Source of the DNA: Micromonospora inositola
GTDB lineage: Bacteria; Actinomycetota; Actinomycetes; Mycobacteriales; Micromonosporaceae
Assembly: GCF_900090285.1 (NCBI RefSeq)
Contig: NZ_LT607754.1
Coordinates: forward strand, 124,001 to 188,000
DNA: 64,000 bases
Direction: 5' to 3'
This document shows, piece by piece, positions 1 through 9,634 of this stretch. The notes below the pieces were generated by a model that was not told the origin of the DNA, searched no databases, and was given only the letters and a program-made list of their open reading frames with translations. The position numbers and the translations under genes are program-made. Within the stretch, counting starts at the first letter, position 1. Every line of letters starts with the position of its first letter.

Positions 1-65
1 CCGGGCATGGGCCGGCGGCCGGGCGTGATCGCCCTCCGCCGGAGGGCGGCCCGCGAGGGACCGCC

Positions 66-71
66 TACCAT
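66..71 (+). promoter_or_regulatory. -10 box of a leaderless promoter
   Basis: TACCAT fits the actinobacterial TANNNT -10 pattern and ends 6 nt before the ATG at 78. Transcription would begin at or next to the start codon. No ribosome binding site is present. The -35 region was not clearly recognisable. Confidence 0.55.
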
Positions 72-77
72 CGCGGG

Positions 78-524
78 ATGCCGTCGCAGCCTGTCGAGGT
101 CCGGGTCGCCACCTTCGCCGACCTGGACGCCCGCACCTTCCACGACCTGCTCCGGCTGCGCATCGACGTGTTCGTGGTGGAGCAGGCGTGCCCGTACCCG
201 GAGCTGGACGGCCGGGACGTCGAGCCGGGCACCCGGCACCTCTGGCTGACCCGGGACGGCGACGTCGTGGCGTACCTGCGGATCCTGGCCGACCCGGGCG
301 GCGTGGCGCGGATCGGCCGGGTCGTGGTGGCGCCGACGGCGCGCGGCGGTGGCCTGGCCGGACGGCTGATGACCGAGGCGCTCGCCCAGGTGGGCGAGCG
401 GCCGTGCGTGCTGGAGGCGCAGACCCACCTGGTCGACTTCTACGCCGGACACGGCTTCACGGTCAGCGGCGCCGACTACGTCGAGGACGGCATCCCGCAC
501 ACCCCGATGCGCCGCCACGCCTGA
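78..524 (+). CDS. GNAT family N-acetyltransferase, ElaA-like
   Basis: A 148-residue single-domain acetyltransferase of the GNAT fold that would transfer an acetyl group from acetyl-CoA to an unknown amine. The N-terminal part (LLRLRIDVFVVEQ, then PYPELDGRD) matches the ElaA subgroup. The acetyl-CoA loop is seen around residues 88-97 (VVVAPTARGGGLAG), followed by the YAGHGF signature near the C-terminus. The length is typical for ElaA. The start is chosen because a -10 box ends 6 nt before this ATG, so the mRNA is probably leaderless. It stands alone, with the amidase gene 99 nt downstream under its own promoter. The substrate cannot be read from the sequence. Confidence 0.85.
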   Translation: MPSQPVEVRVATFADLDARTFHDLLRLRIDVFVVEQACPYPELDGRDVEPGTRHLWLTRDGDVVAYLRILADPGGVARIGRVVVAPTARGGGLAGRLMTEALAQVGERPCVLEAQTHLVDFYAGHGFTVSGADYVEDGIPHTPMRRHA

Positions 525-623
525 CCCGCCCCGCCGTCGTGGCGCGCGTCGACCCGGCGGGGTAACGCCCGGGACATTGATTACGCTGAGCCCTCCAGTG
601 AGATCATTCGGAGGGACTCAGCT

Positions 624-2927
624 GTGAGATTTACGGGGATCCGCTGGAACCGCCGGACCGCCGGCATCGGCGCCGCGATAGTCGCGACCGCCGTGGCCGG
701 CACGGCGAGCCTGGCCGCTGCCGGCTTCGGCGAGGACCTCGCCGGGTGGAGCGCCGGGGACGAGCCGGTCAGCACGGCGCTGCACACCGTGGCCTTCCCG
801 GCCGCGAACGGCCGCGAGGTGACGATCCCGAGGCGGGACACCGACCGGTTCGCCATGGTCGGTGTCACCTGGGCGAACCCCAAGGTCGACTTCAAGGGCA
901 CGATCGACGTCCGCACGCACGCGGTGGACGGCAAGTGGTCCGGCTGGCGGCCGCTGGAGCTCGACAACCACTTCGGTCCGGAGCCGGGTGCCGAGGCGAC
1001 CGCCGGCAAGGCGCGCGGCGGCACGGACCCGCTCTGGGTCGGCCCGTCCGACGGAGTCGAGGTGCGGGCCAGCGCTGCCGGCGGCACCAGCGACCAGCTC
1101 CCCGCCGGGCTGCGCCTGGAGCTGGTCGACCCGGGCCAGACGAAGCGCCGCAAAGCCGGCGCCGCCGGCGCCGGACACGTCCGGCCGGAGCGCCTCCAGC
1201 CGGTCGCCGAGGTGCGGGCGCTCGAGCCCACCGCGACCGACCCGGCGCCCACCGACACCGCGCCAACCGACCCGACGCCGGCCGATCCGCCGACCACGAC
1301 CGCGCCGGCCGAGACCACCGCCCCGGCGCCGACCGACACCACCGCGCCACCGGCGGCGACCACCGCGCCCGCGCCGACCACCACCGCGGCCCCGGCGCCC
1401 ACCACCACCGCGCCCCCCACCACCGCGCCCGCGAACCCGGTCCCCACGCCGAAGGTGGTCACCCGGGCGGAGTGGAAGGCCGACGAGTCGATCGTCACCG
1501 ACCAGCCGACGTACGGAACGACGGTCAAGGCGTTCTTCGTGCACCACACCGCCGGCACCAACAGTTACAGCTGCGCCGACTCGGCCGCCATCGTCCGGGG
1601 CATCGAGGTCTACCACGTCAAGAGCAACGGCTGGAACGACATCGGCTACAACTTCCTCGTCGACAAGTGCGGAGTCGTCTTCGAGGGCCGCAAGGGCGGC
1701 ATCGACAAGCCGGTGACCGGGGCGCACACCTACGGCTTCAACACCGACAACGCCGCGATCGCCGTGCTCGGCACCTACATCAGCACCGGCATCCCCACCG
1801 TGGTGCAGGACGCCGTCGCGCACGTCGCCGCGTACAAGCTCGGCCAGTACGGCAACGACCCGCTCGGCAAGGTCACCCTGACCTCGGGGGTGGAGGGCAA
1901 ATACCACCTGGGCCAGCAGGTGGTCTTCAACCGGATCTCCGGGCACCGCGACGCGGTGGCCACCGAGTGTCCAGGTGACGCCCTCTACGGCCAGCTGGCG
2001 GTCCTCCGCAGCAAGGCCGCCAGTGTGTACGGCCTGGCCCTGACCGGCCTGACCGGCACGAAGAACGGCACCACGTACTACACGAAGAACACGTTCACCG
2101 CGTCCTGGTCGGTGAGCACGCCGAGCACCCTGATCTCGCGCTTCGAGGTCCTGCTGGACGGCGCGGTGGTGGCGACGACCGCCGGCACGGCCCGGTCGGC
2201 GGCCCTCACCGTGGCCCCCGGCTCGCACACCGTCCAGGTCCGCGGCGTGCACGTCCTCGGCCGTACCGCGGCGACCCCCACCCAGTCGGTGATCGCCGAC
2301 AGCACCGCGCCGACCTTCCCGCAGGGGCCCACCCTCTCCCTGCGCACCGGCGGGGTGAGCAGCTCGGTCGTGCCGGTCACCCTGAACTGGCGCTCGGCGG
2401 ACAACGTCGCCGTCCGGTCGGTCTCGTTGACCGCCCCGACGACCGGCACGTTCGCCGCCAGCGGCGCCTACGGCACCACCACCAAGCCGGGCGTCACCAC
2501 CACCTGGTCGATGAAGGCCGCGGACTGGTCGGGGAACACCGCCGCCTCCTCGGCGGCCTGGACCCCGGTCTTCATCCCGGAGACCAAGGCCACCCGGACC
2601 GGCACCTGGTCGACGTACACCAGCAGCAACTACCTGGGCGGGTCGGCGCTGACCGCGACCGCCGCCAGGGCGTCGCTCTCCTGGGTCTTCACCGGCCGCT
2701 CGGTCGCCTTCGTCGCCACGAGGACCTCGACCTCGGGCCAGGCGGAGATCTGGGTCGACGGCGTCAAGGCCACCACGGTGGACCTGAGGTCCAGCAGCAC
2801 CCAGTACCGCCGGATCGTCTGGGCGAAGAGCTGGACCGGCAGCGCCCGGCACACCATCAAGATCGTGGCGGTGGGCACCTCGGGTCGCCCCCGGGTGATC
2901 GTCGACAGTCCGGTCTACGTGCGCTGA
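624..2927 (+). CDS. Secreted PGRP-type N-acetylmuramoyl-L-alanine amidase
   Basis: A 767-residue exported protein predicted to cut the bond between MurNAc and L-Ala in peptidoglycan. Residues 1-35 are a signal peptide with an Arg-Arg pair and an Ala-rich core. An N-terminal beta-rich region follows, then a long Pro/Thr/Ala linker (about residues 198-275). The PGRP/amidase_2 domain covers roughly 278-460. Zinc ligands visible there are the HHTAG pair (H307/H308), H441 in GHRDA and C449 in ECPG. The C-terminal 300 residues look like Ig-like or fibronectin-like repeats, perhaps for wall binding. GTG start, with GGAGGGA 7 nt upstream and a -10-like TACGCT at 582-587. A strong terminator follows. 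The amidase call is firm; the roles of the N- and C-terminal regions are inferred. Confidence 0.88.
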   Translation: MRFTGIRWNRRTAGIGAAIVATAVAGTASLAAAGFGEDLAGWSAGDEPVSTALHTVAFPAANGREVTIPRRDTDRFAMVGVTWANPKVDFKGTIDVRTHAVDGKWSGWRPLELDNHFGPEPGAEATAGKARGGTDPLWVGPSDGVEVRASAAGGTSDQLPAGLRLELVDPGQTKRRKAGAAGAGHVRPERLQPVAEVRALEPTATDPAPTDTAPTDPTPADPPTTTAPAETTAPAPTDTTAPPAATTAPAPTTTAAPAPTTTAPPTTAPANPVPTPKVVTRAEWKADESIVTDQPTYGTTVKAFFVHHTAGTNSYSCADSAAIVRGIEVYHVKSNGWNDIGYNFLVDKCGVVFEGRKGGIDKPVTGAHTYGFNTDNAAIAVLGTYISTGIPTVVQDAVAHVAAYKLGQYGNDPLGKVTLTSGVEGKYHLGQQVVFNRISGHRDAVATECPGDALYGQLAVLRSKAASVYGLALTGLTGTKNGTTYYTKNTFTASWSVSTPSTLISRFEVLLDGAVVATTAGTARSAALTVAPGSHTVQVRGVHVLGRTAATPTQSVIADSTAPTFPQGPTLSLRTGGVSSSVVPVTLNWRSADNVAVRSVSLTAPTTGTFAASGAYGTTTKPGVTTTWSMKAADWSGNTAASSAAWTPVFIPETKATRTGTWSTYTSSNYLGGSALTATAARASLSWVFTGRSVAFVATRTSTSGQAEIWVDGVKATTVDLRSSSTQYRRIVWAKSWTGSARHTIKIVAVGTSGRPRVIVDSPVYVR

Positions 2928-2940
2928 CGCGCCAACGGCG

Positions 2941-2972
2941 ACGGGCCCCGGAGAGCATTCTCCGGGGCCCGT
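2941..2972. terminator. Hairpin terminator between convergent genes
   Basis: A perfect 14-bp GC-rich stem (2941-2954 with 2959-2972) has a GCAT loop. It lies between the convergent amidase and hemQ genes, so it can serve both strands. There is no T-run, which is usual in this kind of genome. Confidence 0.75.
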
Positions 2973-2985
2973 TCCACGTCGCCGG

Positions 2986-3687
2986 TCAGACCAGGCAGGT
3001 GACGATGTCGGCGATCGGCCGCCGCCGGCCGGTGTAGAAGGGGATCTCCTCCCGGACGTGCCGCCGCGCGCCGGAGGCCCGCAGGTCGCGCATCAGGTCG
3101 ACCATCCGGTGCAGCTCGTCGGCCTCGAAGGCGAGCATCCACTCGTAGTCACCCAGGGCGAACGAGGCGACGGTGTTCGCCCGCACGTCCGGGTAGCCGC
3201 GGGCCAGCCCGCCGTGCTCGGCGAGCATCTCCCGCCGCTCGGCGTCCGGCAGCAGGTACCACTCGTAGGAGCGGACGAACGGGTAGACGCAGAGGTACGC
3301 CCGGGGCTCCTCGTTGGCGAGGAACGCCGGGATGTGGCTCTTGTTGAACTCCGCCGGCCGGTGCAGCGCCATCTGCGACCAGACCGGGGTGAGCGCCCGG
3401 CCCAGCGTGGTCCGCCGGAACCGCAGGTACGCGTCCTGCAGCGCGTCGCTGGACGAGGAGTGCCACCAGATCAGCAGGTCGGCGTCGGCGCGCAGGCCGG
3501 CGACGTCGTACGTGCCGCGGATCGTCACGTCCTTGCCGGCCAGCTCCTCGAAGAGGGCCTCGACCTCGTCGATGACGTTCTCCCGCAACGACGGGAGCGG
3601 GCTGGTGGCCCGGTACACCGACCACATGGTGTAACGGACGGTGGCGTTCAGCTCCTTGAGCCGGGCCGCGTTGGTCTGCTCGGTCAT
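2986..3687 (-). CDS. hemQ: Coproheme decarboxylase HemQ (chlorite dismutase-like)
   Basis: A 233-residue protein of the chlorite dismutase-like HemQ family. In Actinobacteria and Firmicutes this enzyme does the last step of the coproporphyrin-dependent heme pathway, oxidative decarboxylation of coproheme to heme b in the cytoplasm. Recognisable parts are the N-terminal [18 protein letters not shown] in the first half, and [11 protein letters not shown] with MLAEHG in the second. The ATG is fixed by a 4-nt ATGA overlap with the stop of hemY, so hemE-hemY-hemQ form a tightly coupled operon read leftward. Length and motifs fit the family well. Confidence 0.93.
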   Translation of the reverse strand: MTEQTNAARLKELNATVRYTMWSVYRATSPLPSLRENVIDEVEALFEELAGKDVTIRGTYDVAGLRADADLLIWWHSSSSDALQDAYLRFRRTTLGRALTPVWSQMALHRPAEFNKSHIPAFLANEEPRAYLCVYPFVRSYEWYLLPDAERREMLAEHGGLARGYPDVRANTVASFALGDYEWMLAFEADELHRMVDLMRDLRASGARRHVREEIPFYTGRRRPIADIVTCLV

Positions 3688-5099
3688 GAACCCGATCCTC
3701 TCAGGGCAGTGATGATCTCCTCGGCCGCGGTTTCGCCGGAGCGGACGCAGACCGGGATGCCGACGCCGTCGTAGCCGGCGCCGGCCAGGACCAGCGTGGG
3801 GTGGGCGGCGCGCAGCGCCGTCCGGGCCGCGGCCACCCGGTCGAGATGGCCGGGGGCGTACTGCGGCAGGGCCCCGCCCCACCGCTGCACGTGGCCGGCG
3901 ACCGGGGCGGGCAGCGGGGTGCCCAGCACCTTGGACAGCTCCCGGTGCACGGTGACGACCAGGTCGTCGTCGGTGAGCTGCAGCGACGTCTCGTCGCCGT
4001 ACCGGCCGACCGAGGCGCGGACCAGGGCGAGCCCGTCGGCCCGGCGCAGATGACCCCACTTGGTGGTGAAGAAGGTGGATGCCTTGATCAGCAGCCCCTC
4101 GGTGGCCGGTACCAGGAACCCGGAGAGTTCGGGCAGCTGGGGCTCGGGCAGGGCAATGGTGACCAGTGCGACGCTGGCGTAGTCGAGCCCGCCGACGGCC
4201 GTGGCCACCTCGGGCGCCGGGCCACCGAGCAGCCGGGCGGCCCGCCGGGCCGGCACCGCGAGCACCACCGCATCGGCCTCGACCAGCTCCGGGGCGCGGG
4301 TGGGGCCGACCACCAGCCGCCAGCCGGTCGCCGTCGGGTGCAGTTCGCGCACCGCCGCGTCCCGGCGGATCGTCGCGCCACTCTGTCGCGCCGCCGCCTC
4401 GACCAGGGTGCTCAGCCCGCCGGCCAGGGTGCCGAAGACCGGCGCGCCGGGGGCGCGTGGCGCGGCGGCCTGGGCCGCCCGGACCGCGCCGACCAGGGTG
4501 TGCTCGACCCGGGCCGCCCGGGCCAGCGCCGGCATGGTGGTGACCAGGGACAGGTCGTCGGCCCGGCCGGCGTACACGCCGCCGAGCATCGGGTCGACCA
4601 GCCGGTCCACCACCTGGTCACCGAGGCGTTCGCGGACCAGCGCGCCGACCGCCACGTCCTCGTCCGGCCCGAGCAGCGGCCGGCCGCCGTCGCGGTCGGC
4701 GTCCGCGGCCGGCGTCGCCACCGGCGCCACCTTCGCCAGGTCCCCCGGTACGCCGACCAGGGTCCCGCCCGGGACGGGGCGCAGCCCGCCGTCCACGGCG
4801 AGCGCGGCCTGCCCCACGGTGGGGTGGACGACGGCGTCGGCCAGCCCGAGCCGGCGGATCAGGCTGACGGCGGCGGACTCCGCGCCGGTCGGGTCGCGCA
4901 TCAGGAACGACTCCGCGCCGAACTCGACGGCCTGCCCGGCCAGCTCGCCGGTGCGCAGCTTGCCGCCGAGGGCGCCGGACTGCTCGTACACGGTGATCTC
5001 GGTGCCGGCGGGGGCGTGGTCGCGCAACCGGACGGCGGCGGCCAGCCCGGTGATCCCGCCACCGACGACCGCCACCCGCCACGGTTGCCGCACGGTCAT
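3684..5099 (-). CDS. hemY: Coproporphyrinogen/protoporphyrinogen oxidase HemY
   Basis: A 471-residue FAD-dependent oxidase that converts coproporphyrinogen III to coproporphyrin III in the coproporphyrin-dependent pathway (also named HemG or CgoX). The N-terminal FAD-binding motif is clear: [17 protein letters not shown], with the acidic end of the Rossmann strand at [11 protein letters not shown]. The C-terminal FAD motif [15 protein letters not shown] is also intact. The ATG overlaps the hemE stop by 4 nt, and the gene's own stop overlaps the hemQ start. Having hemQ as neighbour supports the coproporphyrin branch rather than classic protoporphyrinogen oxidation. Confidence 0.93.
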   Translation of the reverse strand: MTVRQPWRVAVVGGGITGLAAAVRLRDHAPAGTEITVYEQSGALGGKLRTGELAGQAVEFGAESFLMRDPTGAESAAVSLIRRLGLADAVVHPTVGQAALAVDGGLRPVPGGTLVGVPGDLAKVAPVATPAADADRDGGRPLLGPDEDVAVGALVRERLGDQVVDRLVDPMLGGVYAGRADDLSLVTTMPALARAARVEHTLVGAVRAAQAAAPRAPGAPVFGTLAGGLSTLVEAAARQSGATIRRDAAVRELHPTATGWRLVVGPTRAPELVEADAVVLAVPARRAARLLGGPAPEVATAVGGLDYASVALVTIALPEPQLPELSGFLVPATEGLLIKASTFFTTKWGHLRRADGLALVRASVGRYGDETSLQLTDDDLVVTVHRELSKVLGTPLPAPVAGHVQRWGGALPQYAPGHLDRVAAARTALRAAHPTLVLAGAGYDGVGIPVCVRSGETAAEEIITALRGSGS

Positions 5100-6196
5100 C
5101 TCCCCTGCTCGACCGGCCGCGCGGAGAGGTCGTGCACCAGCGCGACCACCCGGGTCAGCACGTCGGGGTCGGTCTCCGGCAGCACGCCGTGGCCGAGGTT
5201 GAACACGTGACCGGGGGCGGCCCGCCCCTGGTCGAGGATCCGCCGCACCTCGGCCTCCACCACCGGCCAGGGGGCGAACAGCACGCACGGGTCGAGGTTG
5301 CCCTGGACGGCCTTGTCCGGGCCGATCCGGCGGGTCGCGGCGTCGAGCGGGGTACGCCAGTCCACGCCGACCACGTCCGCGCCGGCCTCGCCCATCGCGC
5401 CGAGCAGCTCGCCGGTGCCCACCCCGAAGTGGATCCGCGGCACGCCCGCGTCGGCCAGCCCGGAGAGCACGGCGGTGGAGTGCGGCAGCACGTAGCGGCG
5501 GTAGTCGGCCTCCGACAGCGCGCCGGCCCACGAGTCGAAGAGCTGCACCGCGGAGACCCCGGCGTCGACCTGCACCCGGAGGAAGGCGAGGGTCACCTCG
5601 GCCAGCCGGCCACAGAGGGCGTGCCAGAGCTCCGGCTCGCCGTACATCAGGGCCTTGGTCTTGGCGTGGGTCCGCGACGGGCCGCCCTCGACCAGGTAGC
5701 TGGCCAGGGTGAACGGGGCGCCGGCGAAACCGATCAGCGGGGTGTCGCCCAGCTCCGCCACGAGCAGCCGGACGGCCTCGTCCACGTAGGACACGTCGTC
5801 CCGGGTGATCGGGCGGATCCGTTCGACGTCCTCGGCGGTGCGCACCGGCTCGGCCACCACCGGCCCGGTGCCGGCCACGATGTCCAGGTCGACCCCGGCC
5901 GCGGCCACCGGGACCACGATGTCGCTGAACAGGATCGCCGCGTCCACCCCGTGCCGGCGGACCGGCTGGAGGGTGATCTCGGCGACCAGCTCGGGGCGGC
6001 GGCAGGACTCCAGCATCGCCACGCTGGCCCGGATTTCGCGGTACTCCGGCAGCGACCGGCCGGCCTGGCGCATGAACCAGACCGGGGTGTGCGGGCCAGG
6101 TTCCCGGCGGCAGGCCCGGACGAAGGGCGAGTCGGCCGGCCCGCCGCGGCGGGGTTCTCCGTCTCGGGCGGCAGTGCCCGTGGTCTCGGTGGTCAT
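5096..6196 (-). CDS. hemE: Uroporphyrinogen decarboxylase HemE
   Basis: A 366-residue enzyme that decarboxylates the four acetate side chains of uroporphyrinogen III to give coproporphyrinogen III. The substrate-binding signature [17 protein letters not shown] lies near residue 40. ILFSDI and [13 protein letters not shown], both typical of HemE, are also present. The ATG at 6196 was chosen over a longer frame because homologues begin near here and because a CACGAT -10-like box (6204-6209) ends 7 nt before it, suggesting a leaderless transcript. It is the first gene of the hemE-hemY-hemQ operon. Confidence 0.93.
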   Translation of the reverse strand: MTTETTGTAARDGEPRRGGPADSPFVRACRREPGPHTPVWFMRQAGRSLPEYREIRASVAMLESCRRPELVAEITLQPVRRHGVDAAILFSDIVVPVAAAGVDLDIVAGTGPVVAEPVRTAEDVERIRPITRDDVSYVDEAVRLLVAELGDTPLIGFAGAPFTLASYLVEGGPSRTHAKTKALMYGEPELWHALCGRLAEVTLAFLRVQVDAGVSAVQLFDSWAGALSEADYRRYVLPHSTAVLSGLADAGVPRIHFGVGTGELLGAMGEAGADVVGVDWRTPLDAATRRIGPDKAVQGNLDPCVLFAPWPVVEAEVRRILDQGRAAPGHVFNLGHGVLPETDPDVLTRVVALVHDLSARPVEQGR

Positions 6197-6350
6197 CGCG
6201 GCAATCGTGCCACGGGCCCGGGCGACCCCAGCGGTCACCGTCACCTTTTGTGACCGGGCCCGCGAGGGGCGGCGCCCCGAGCCGCCGGCCGCGGATGATC
6301 GTGACCGCGCCCCTCGGCGCGCCGTCCGGACGACCGGGCGGGCGGCGGAA

Positions 6351-6356
6351 TAGGCT
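6351..6356 (+). promoter_or_regulatory. -10 box of a leaderless promoter
   Basis: TAGGCT ends 6 nt before the ATG at 6363. No ribosome binding site lies between, so the mRNA should start at the start codon. Confidence 0.55.
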
Positions 6357-6362
6357 GCCGGC

Positions 6363-6935
6363 ATGGCCCCCCCGATCGCGCTCCCGGAAACCTTCGCCCG
6401 CGCGGTCGCCGGACTGCGGTCGGTCACCCCCCGGCCGGAGATCGTGCTGGAGGAGGTCGGCGCACCCCAGCGCCTGGCCCCGTACGCGTTCGCGCTCTCC
6501 GCCGCGGTGCTGCGCGACGGCGACGAGGTGGCCACCGGGCGGTTGATCCTGCTGCACGACCCGGCCGGGCACGAGGCGTGGCAGGGCACCCTGCGGCTGG
6601 TCACCTACGTGACCGCCGAGCTGGAGGTGGATCTCGCCGCCGACCCGCTGCTGCCCGGGGTGGGCTGGACGTGGCTGACCGACGCGCTGGACGCGCAGCA
6701 CGCCCGGCACCGGGCGATCGGCGGCACGGTCACCCAGACCCTGTCGACCCGGTTCGGGGAGCTGGCCGGGCCGCCCGCGGCGGGCGACATCGAGATCCGC
6801 GCCTCCTGGACGCCGCTCGGCGTCGACCTGGCCGCGCACCTGCTCGGCTGGTGCGCCCTGCTGGCCTCGACGGCCGGTCTCCCGCCACCCGGCGTGACGG
6901 CCCTGCCGTCCCGCCGCCCCGCCGGCGCCTCCTGA
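6363..6935 (+). CDS. DUF3000 family protein
   Basis: A 190-residue protein of the actinobacterial DUF3000 family, of unknown function. It has no signal peptide. The only hydrophobic stretch is short and near the C-terminus. Family-like features are the N-terminal [13 protein letters not shown], the central [11 protein letters not shown] and the later ASWTPLG. In mycobacteria the homologue also sits beside hemE and rnd, so its neighbourhood is conserved. The ATG is supported by the leaderless -10 box just upstream. Confidence 0.85.
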   Translation: MAPPIALPETFARAVAGLRSVTPRPEIVLEEVGAPQRLAPYAFALSAAVLRDGDEVATGRLILLHDPAGHEAWQGTLRLVTYVTAELEVDLAADPLLPGVGWTWLTDALDAQHARHRAIGGTVTQTLSTRFGELAGPPAAGDIEIRASWTPLGVDLAAHLLGWCALLASTAGLPPPGVTALPSRRPAGAS

Positions 6936-6955
6936 CTCCCCCGAGGTCTCCCCGG

Positions 6956-7030
6956 GTCGATCATGGAGTTGTGGTGCCTGGTTCCTGGCGCTCCGCCCCG
7001 TTCGGCGGTTACCACAACCCCATGATCGAC
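6956..7030. repeat. Intergenic inverted repeat, REP-like
   Basis: Two 20-nt arms (6956-6975 and 7011-7030) are complementary with one mismatch. The arm core reads GATCATGGAGTTGTGG. The 35-nt spacer is GC-rich. It lies between the convergent DUF3000 gene and the next gene, where it could fold into a long hairpin and act as a terminator. A partly similar CACAACCCC-TGAT stretch occurs near 16150-16166. Confidence 0.7.
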
Positions 7031-7044
7031 GCCCGGTCCGCGGT

Positions 7045-7806
7045 TCAGAGGTAGTTCTCGGCCTCGTCGCAGATCTTGTCCAGGCCCTTGCTGGCCTTCT
7101 CGAAGGCGGCCCGGTTGCCGGCCGACGCGGCGGCCATCGCCTGGGTCAGCTTGTCCAGGCAGGTGGCGATGACCTTCTTCTGCCGGGCCTGCTCGTCCCG
7201 GTCGTTCTTGGTGCCGGTCAGGTCCTGCTCGGTGTCGGCCAGCTTGTCCCGCACGGACTGCAGGTCGGTCTTGAGCTTCTCCATCTCCTGCTTGTTCGCC
7301 GCGATGGTGCCGTCCCGCTCGCTGACCTGGGCGGAGAGCTTCTTCTCGGTACGGTTCAGCTCGCTGTTCTTGGTGACGAACAGGCCGGTCATCACGCCGC
7401 CCAGGACGAAGAGCAGCCCCGCGACGACGGCGAGGATCAGCGTGGTGCGACCCTTGCCGGCACCCCCGGCGGGGGCGCCGTAGGGCGGGACCGAGCCGGG
7501 CGGAGCGGACATCGGCTGGCCGAAGCCCGGGCCGGAGACCGGCGGGGCGGACATCGGCGGCGCCGAGAACGGCTGCGGGTACGTCGGGCCCGACACCGGG
7601 GCGGAGCCCGGCGCGTACTGGCCGGGCGCCGGCGGGGCGGACGCGGGCTGGACGGGCTGCGGCAGAGTCGGGTCCGGCTGGGCCGGGCCGTACTGCTGGG
7701 GTGCGGGCTGGCCGGCGCCGTACGGGTTGCCGTAGACGCCGCCGGCCGGCGGCTGGGGCGGGTAGGCCCGCGGGTGGCCCTCCGGGCCGGTAGGTGGCTG
7801 GGACAT
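7045..7806 (-). CDS. Pro-rich single-span membrane protein with coiled coil
   Basis: A 253-residue protein of unknown function. Residues 1-118 are low complexity, rich in Pro, Gly, Ala and Gln, with repeats such as MSAPPVSG and QPMSAPPG, and probably cytoplasmic. A single transmembrane helix follows (TTLILAVVAGLLFVLGGVM), preceded by GKGR as positive-inside charge. Residues 147-205 have the heptad pattern of a coiled coil (ELNRTEKKLSAQVSERDG onward). The last 45 residues contain two Cys (ATCLDK and KICDEA) that could pair outside the cell. It shares the phrase PVSGPTYP with the protease encoded upstream on the same strand, so the two may be linked. Start ATG is preceded by GGAGGAAG. Confidence 0.75.
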   Translation of the reverse strand: MSQPPTGPEGHPRAYPPQPPAGGVYGNPYGAGQPAPQQYGPAQPDPTLPQPVQPASAPPAPGQYAPGSAPVSGPTYPQPFSAPPMSAPPVSGPGFGQPMSAPPGSVPPYGAPAGGAGKGRTTLILAVVAGLLFVLGGVMTGLFVTKNSELNRTEKKLSAQVSERDGTIAANKQEMEKLKTDLQSVRDKLADTEQDLTGTKNDRDEQARQKKVIATCLDKLTQAMAAASAGNRAAFEKASKGLDKICDEAENYL

Positions 7807-7968
7807 GTTTTCTTCCTCCGGATTGCTGTTCCCCCGTGGGGTGGCCCCGAAGGGCCGGGGTCTGCGGGTCGAGGGCCGACGTCGTCGGCCGCCACAGGTT
7901 CGACGGTGCGGGGTGCGGTCAAGGCCGCCCGGCCGGCCGGCGAGGCCGATCGCTCGGCCGGTCTTCGG

Positions 7969-9408
7969 TCAGCAGAGCTTGAAGGTGTCGCAGGCGGTCC
8001 TGATCGGCACCGCGAGGCCGATTCCCTCGGCGTCCCGGGCCTTCGCGGTGGCGATGCCGACGACCTCCTTCGAGCCGTTGATCACCGGGCCGCCCGAGTT
8101 GCCGGGGTTGATCGGCGCGTCGAACTGGATGACCGGACCGGAACCGTCCTCGTCCTTGCGGAAGGCGCTCACCACGCCGGTGGTCACGCTGTCCTGCAGG
8201 CCCAGCGGGGCGCCGACCACGACGATCTGCTGCCCGGCCTTGACCGGCGTGCCGGCGGCGACCAGGCCGGTGAACTTGGCGGTGGTCCGCAGCTGGGCGA
8301 TGTCCTTGGCCTTGTCGACCTTGACGATGGTGGCCTCGAAGCGCTGATCGGTCCGCTCCAGGAAGACCTTCCGGCCGCCGCCGTCGAACACCGCCTCCAC
8401 CACGTGGAAGTTGGTGAGCAGCGTGGTGGCGCCGCCGGCGGCCGGCTTGCCGATCGCGAACGCCGTACCGGTGAACTGGCCGGCCCGGACCCGGAACACG
8501 CTGGGCAGCACGGCGCTGGCCACGGCCTCCGGGTTGAACGCCGCGCCGGCCTGCTTCTCCAGCACCTCCGCGCGCTTGTCGAGGCCGTCCAGCCGGGTGC
8601 CGTCGGCGCGCTGCGCCTCGGCCAACCGGCGGTCGGTGGCGGCGAGCCGGCCGTCCAGCCGGTGCAGCTGGTACGCCTGCACGCCGGCGACGAGGGCCAG
8701 CACCACCGCTAGCGCGAGCGCCACCAAGGGCAGCCGGCGCCGCCGGTCGGGCCCGGCCGCGGGGACCGGCCACCCGGCCGGCCCACCCGGATACGCGGGC
8801 CCGGACACGAGCTGCCCACCCGGATACGCGGGCCCGGACACGAGCTGCCCACTCGGGTACGCCGGCCCTGGGACGGCCGGCCCGTCCGGGTACGTCGGTC
8901 CGGAGACCGGCTGCCCCACGGCATGGCCGAGTCCGACGGTCGGCTGCCCGGTGGACGCGCCCGGAAACGCCGGCTGAGCGCGGGACGGCTGCTCCGGCGC
9001 GGGCTCGGTGGGGCTCCACCCGCCCGGCCCGCGCACGGCCCCCGGCACGGTGGAGCCGGAACCGGTCGGACTGCCCCACTGGCCGCCGTTCGGCGGCGGG
9101 GACCAACTGGCCCGGGGCCCGGGCACGGTCGACTGCCCCGGACCCGCCAGGCCGGTGTCCGACGCGGGCACGGCCGGCCCGAACCCGGCGGCCGGTGGGA
9201 CGGTGGGCGCGGGAGGAAAGGCGGCGGCCGGGGTCGGCGGACCGGGTACGGCCGCCGGGTAGCCGGGAACGGCCGGTCGGTGCGGCTCGAAGCGCGGCGG
9301 CAGCGGGCCCGGCCGGCCCGCCTCGGGACGCTCCGCGCGGTCGCCCTCGGCGGCCTCGTCGGCGCCGTGTCCCGGCGTCCCGTCGCCTGACCCGTACCCA
9401 GCCGTCAT
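7969..9408 (-). CDS. Membrane-anchored trypsin-like serine protease (S1C/HtrA-like, no PDZ)
   Basis: A 479-residue protein with three parts. Residues 1 to about 225 are a Pro/Gly-rich cytoplasmic tail containing a tandem repeat (YPGGQLVSGPA, encoded by 33-nt units near 8784-8910). One transmembrane helix follows (PLVALALAVVLALVAGVQ). A short coiled coil leads into a trypsin-like domain outside the membrane. The catalytic triad is visible as His in NFHVVEAVF, Asp in KAKDIAQL and Ser in PGNSGGPV. No PDZ domain follows; the chain ends just after the catalytic domain with a Cys pair (RTACDTFKLC). ATG at 9408 was preferred to a longer frame whose extra N-terminus is Arg-rich and unlike this protein. 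The substrate is unknown. Confidence 0.8.
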   Translation of the reverse strand: MTAGYGSGDGTPGHGADEAAEGDRAERPEAGRPGPLPPRFEPHRPAVPGYPAAVPGPPTPAAAFPPAPTVPPAAGFGPAVPASDTGLAGPGQSTVPGPRASWSPPPNGGQWGSPTGSGSTVPGAVRGPGGWSPTEPAPEQPSRAQPAFPGASTGQPTVGLGHAVGQPVSGPTYPDGPAVPGPAYPSGQLVSGPAYPGGQLVSGPAYPGGPAGWPVPAAGPDRRRRLPLVALALAVVLALVAGVQAYQLHRLDGRLAATDRRLAEAQRADGTRLDGLDKRAEVLEKQAGAAFNPEAVASAVLPSVFRVRAGQFTGTAFAIGKPAAGGATTLLTNFHVVEAVFDGGGRKVFLERTDQRFEATIVKVDKAKDIAQLRTTAKFTGLVAAGTPVKAGQQIVVVGAPLGLQDSVTTGVVSAFRKDEDGSGPVIQFDAPINPGNSGGPVINGSKEVVGIATAKARDAEGIGLAVPIRTACDTFKLC

Positions 9409-9622
9409 GATCGCCACGTCCTCCCCGTAGACGCCGTGCCGCGAGGCGGCCCAGGCCCTCGGTCCCTCGGCGGCTCGATGGACCGTACCTGCGCGAACGC
9501 GGTTTGTCTCCCCCGATGTCCGACCCTGCCACGTCGGCGCCACCCGACCCCGCCACGACACCCGACGGCCAGCTCGTCGACACGCACCCGACCGGCTGCG
9601 CACACCGGATCCGGTAGCGCAC

Positions 9623-9628
9623 TAGGGT
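9623..9628 (+). promoter_or_regulatory. -10 box of a leaderless promoter
   Basis: TAGGGT ends 6 nt before the GTG at 9635, which therefore seems to be at or near the transcription start. Confidence 0.55.
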
Positions 9629-9634
9629 TGTCAG

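Noticed and set aside
618..2852. 744-codon frame antisense to the amidase gene
   Set aside because: It is the high-GC mirror of a real gene, with extreme Arg/Gly/Val composition and no motifs.
3684..6839. One 1051-codon leftward frame across hemY and the hemE region
   Set aside because: The part upstream of 5099 is in the wrong frame for hemE and reads as Arg/Gly/Pro-rich noise; only 3684-5099 is hemY.
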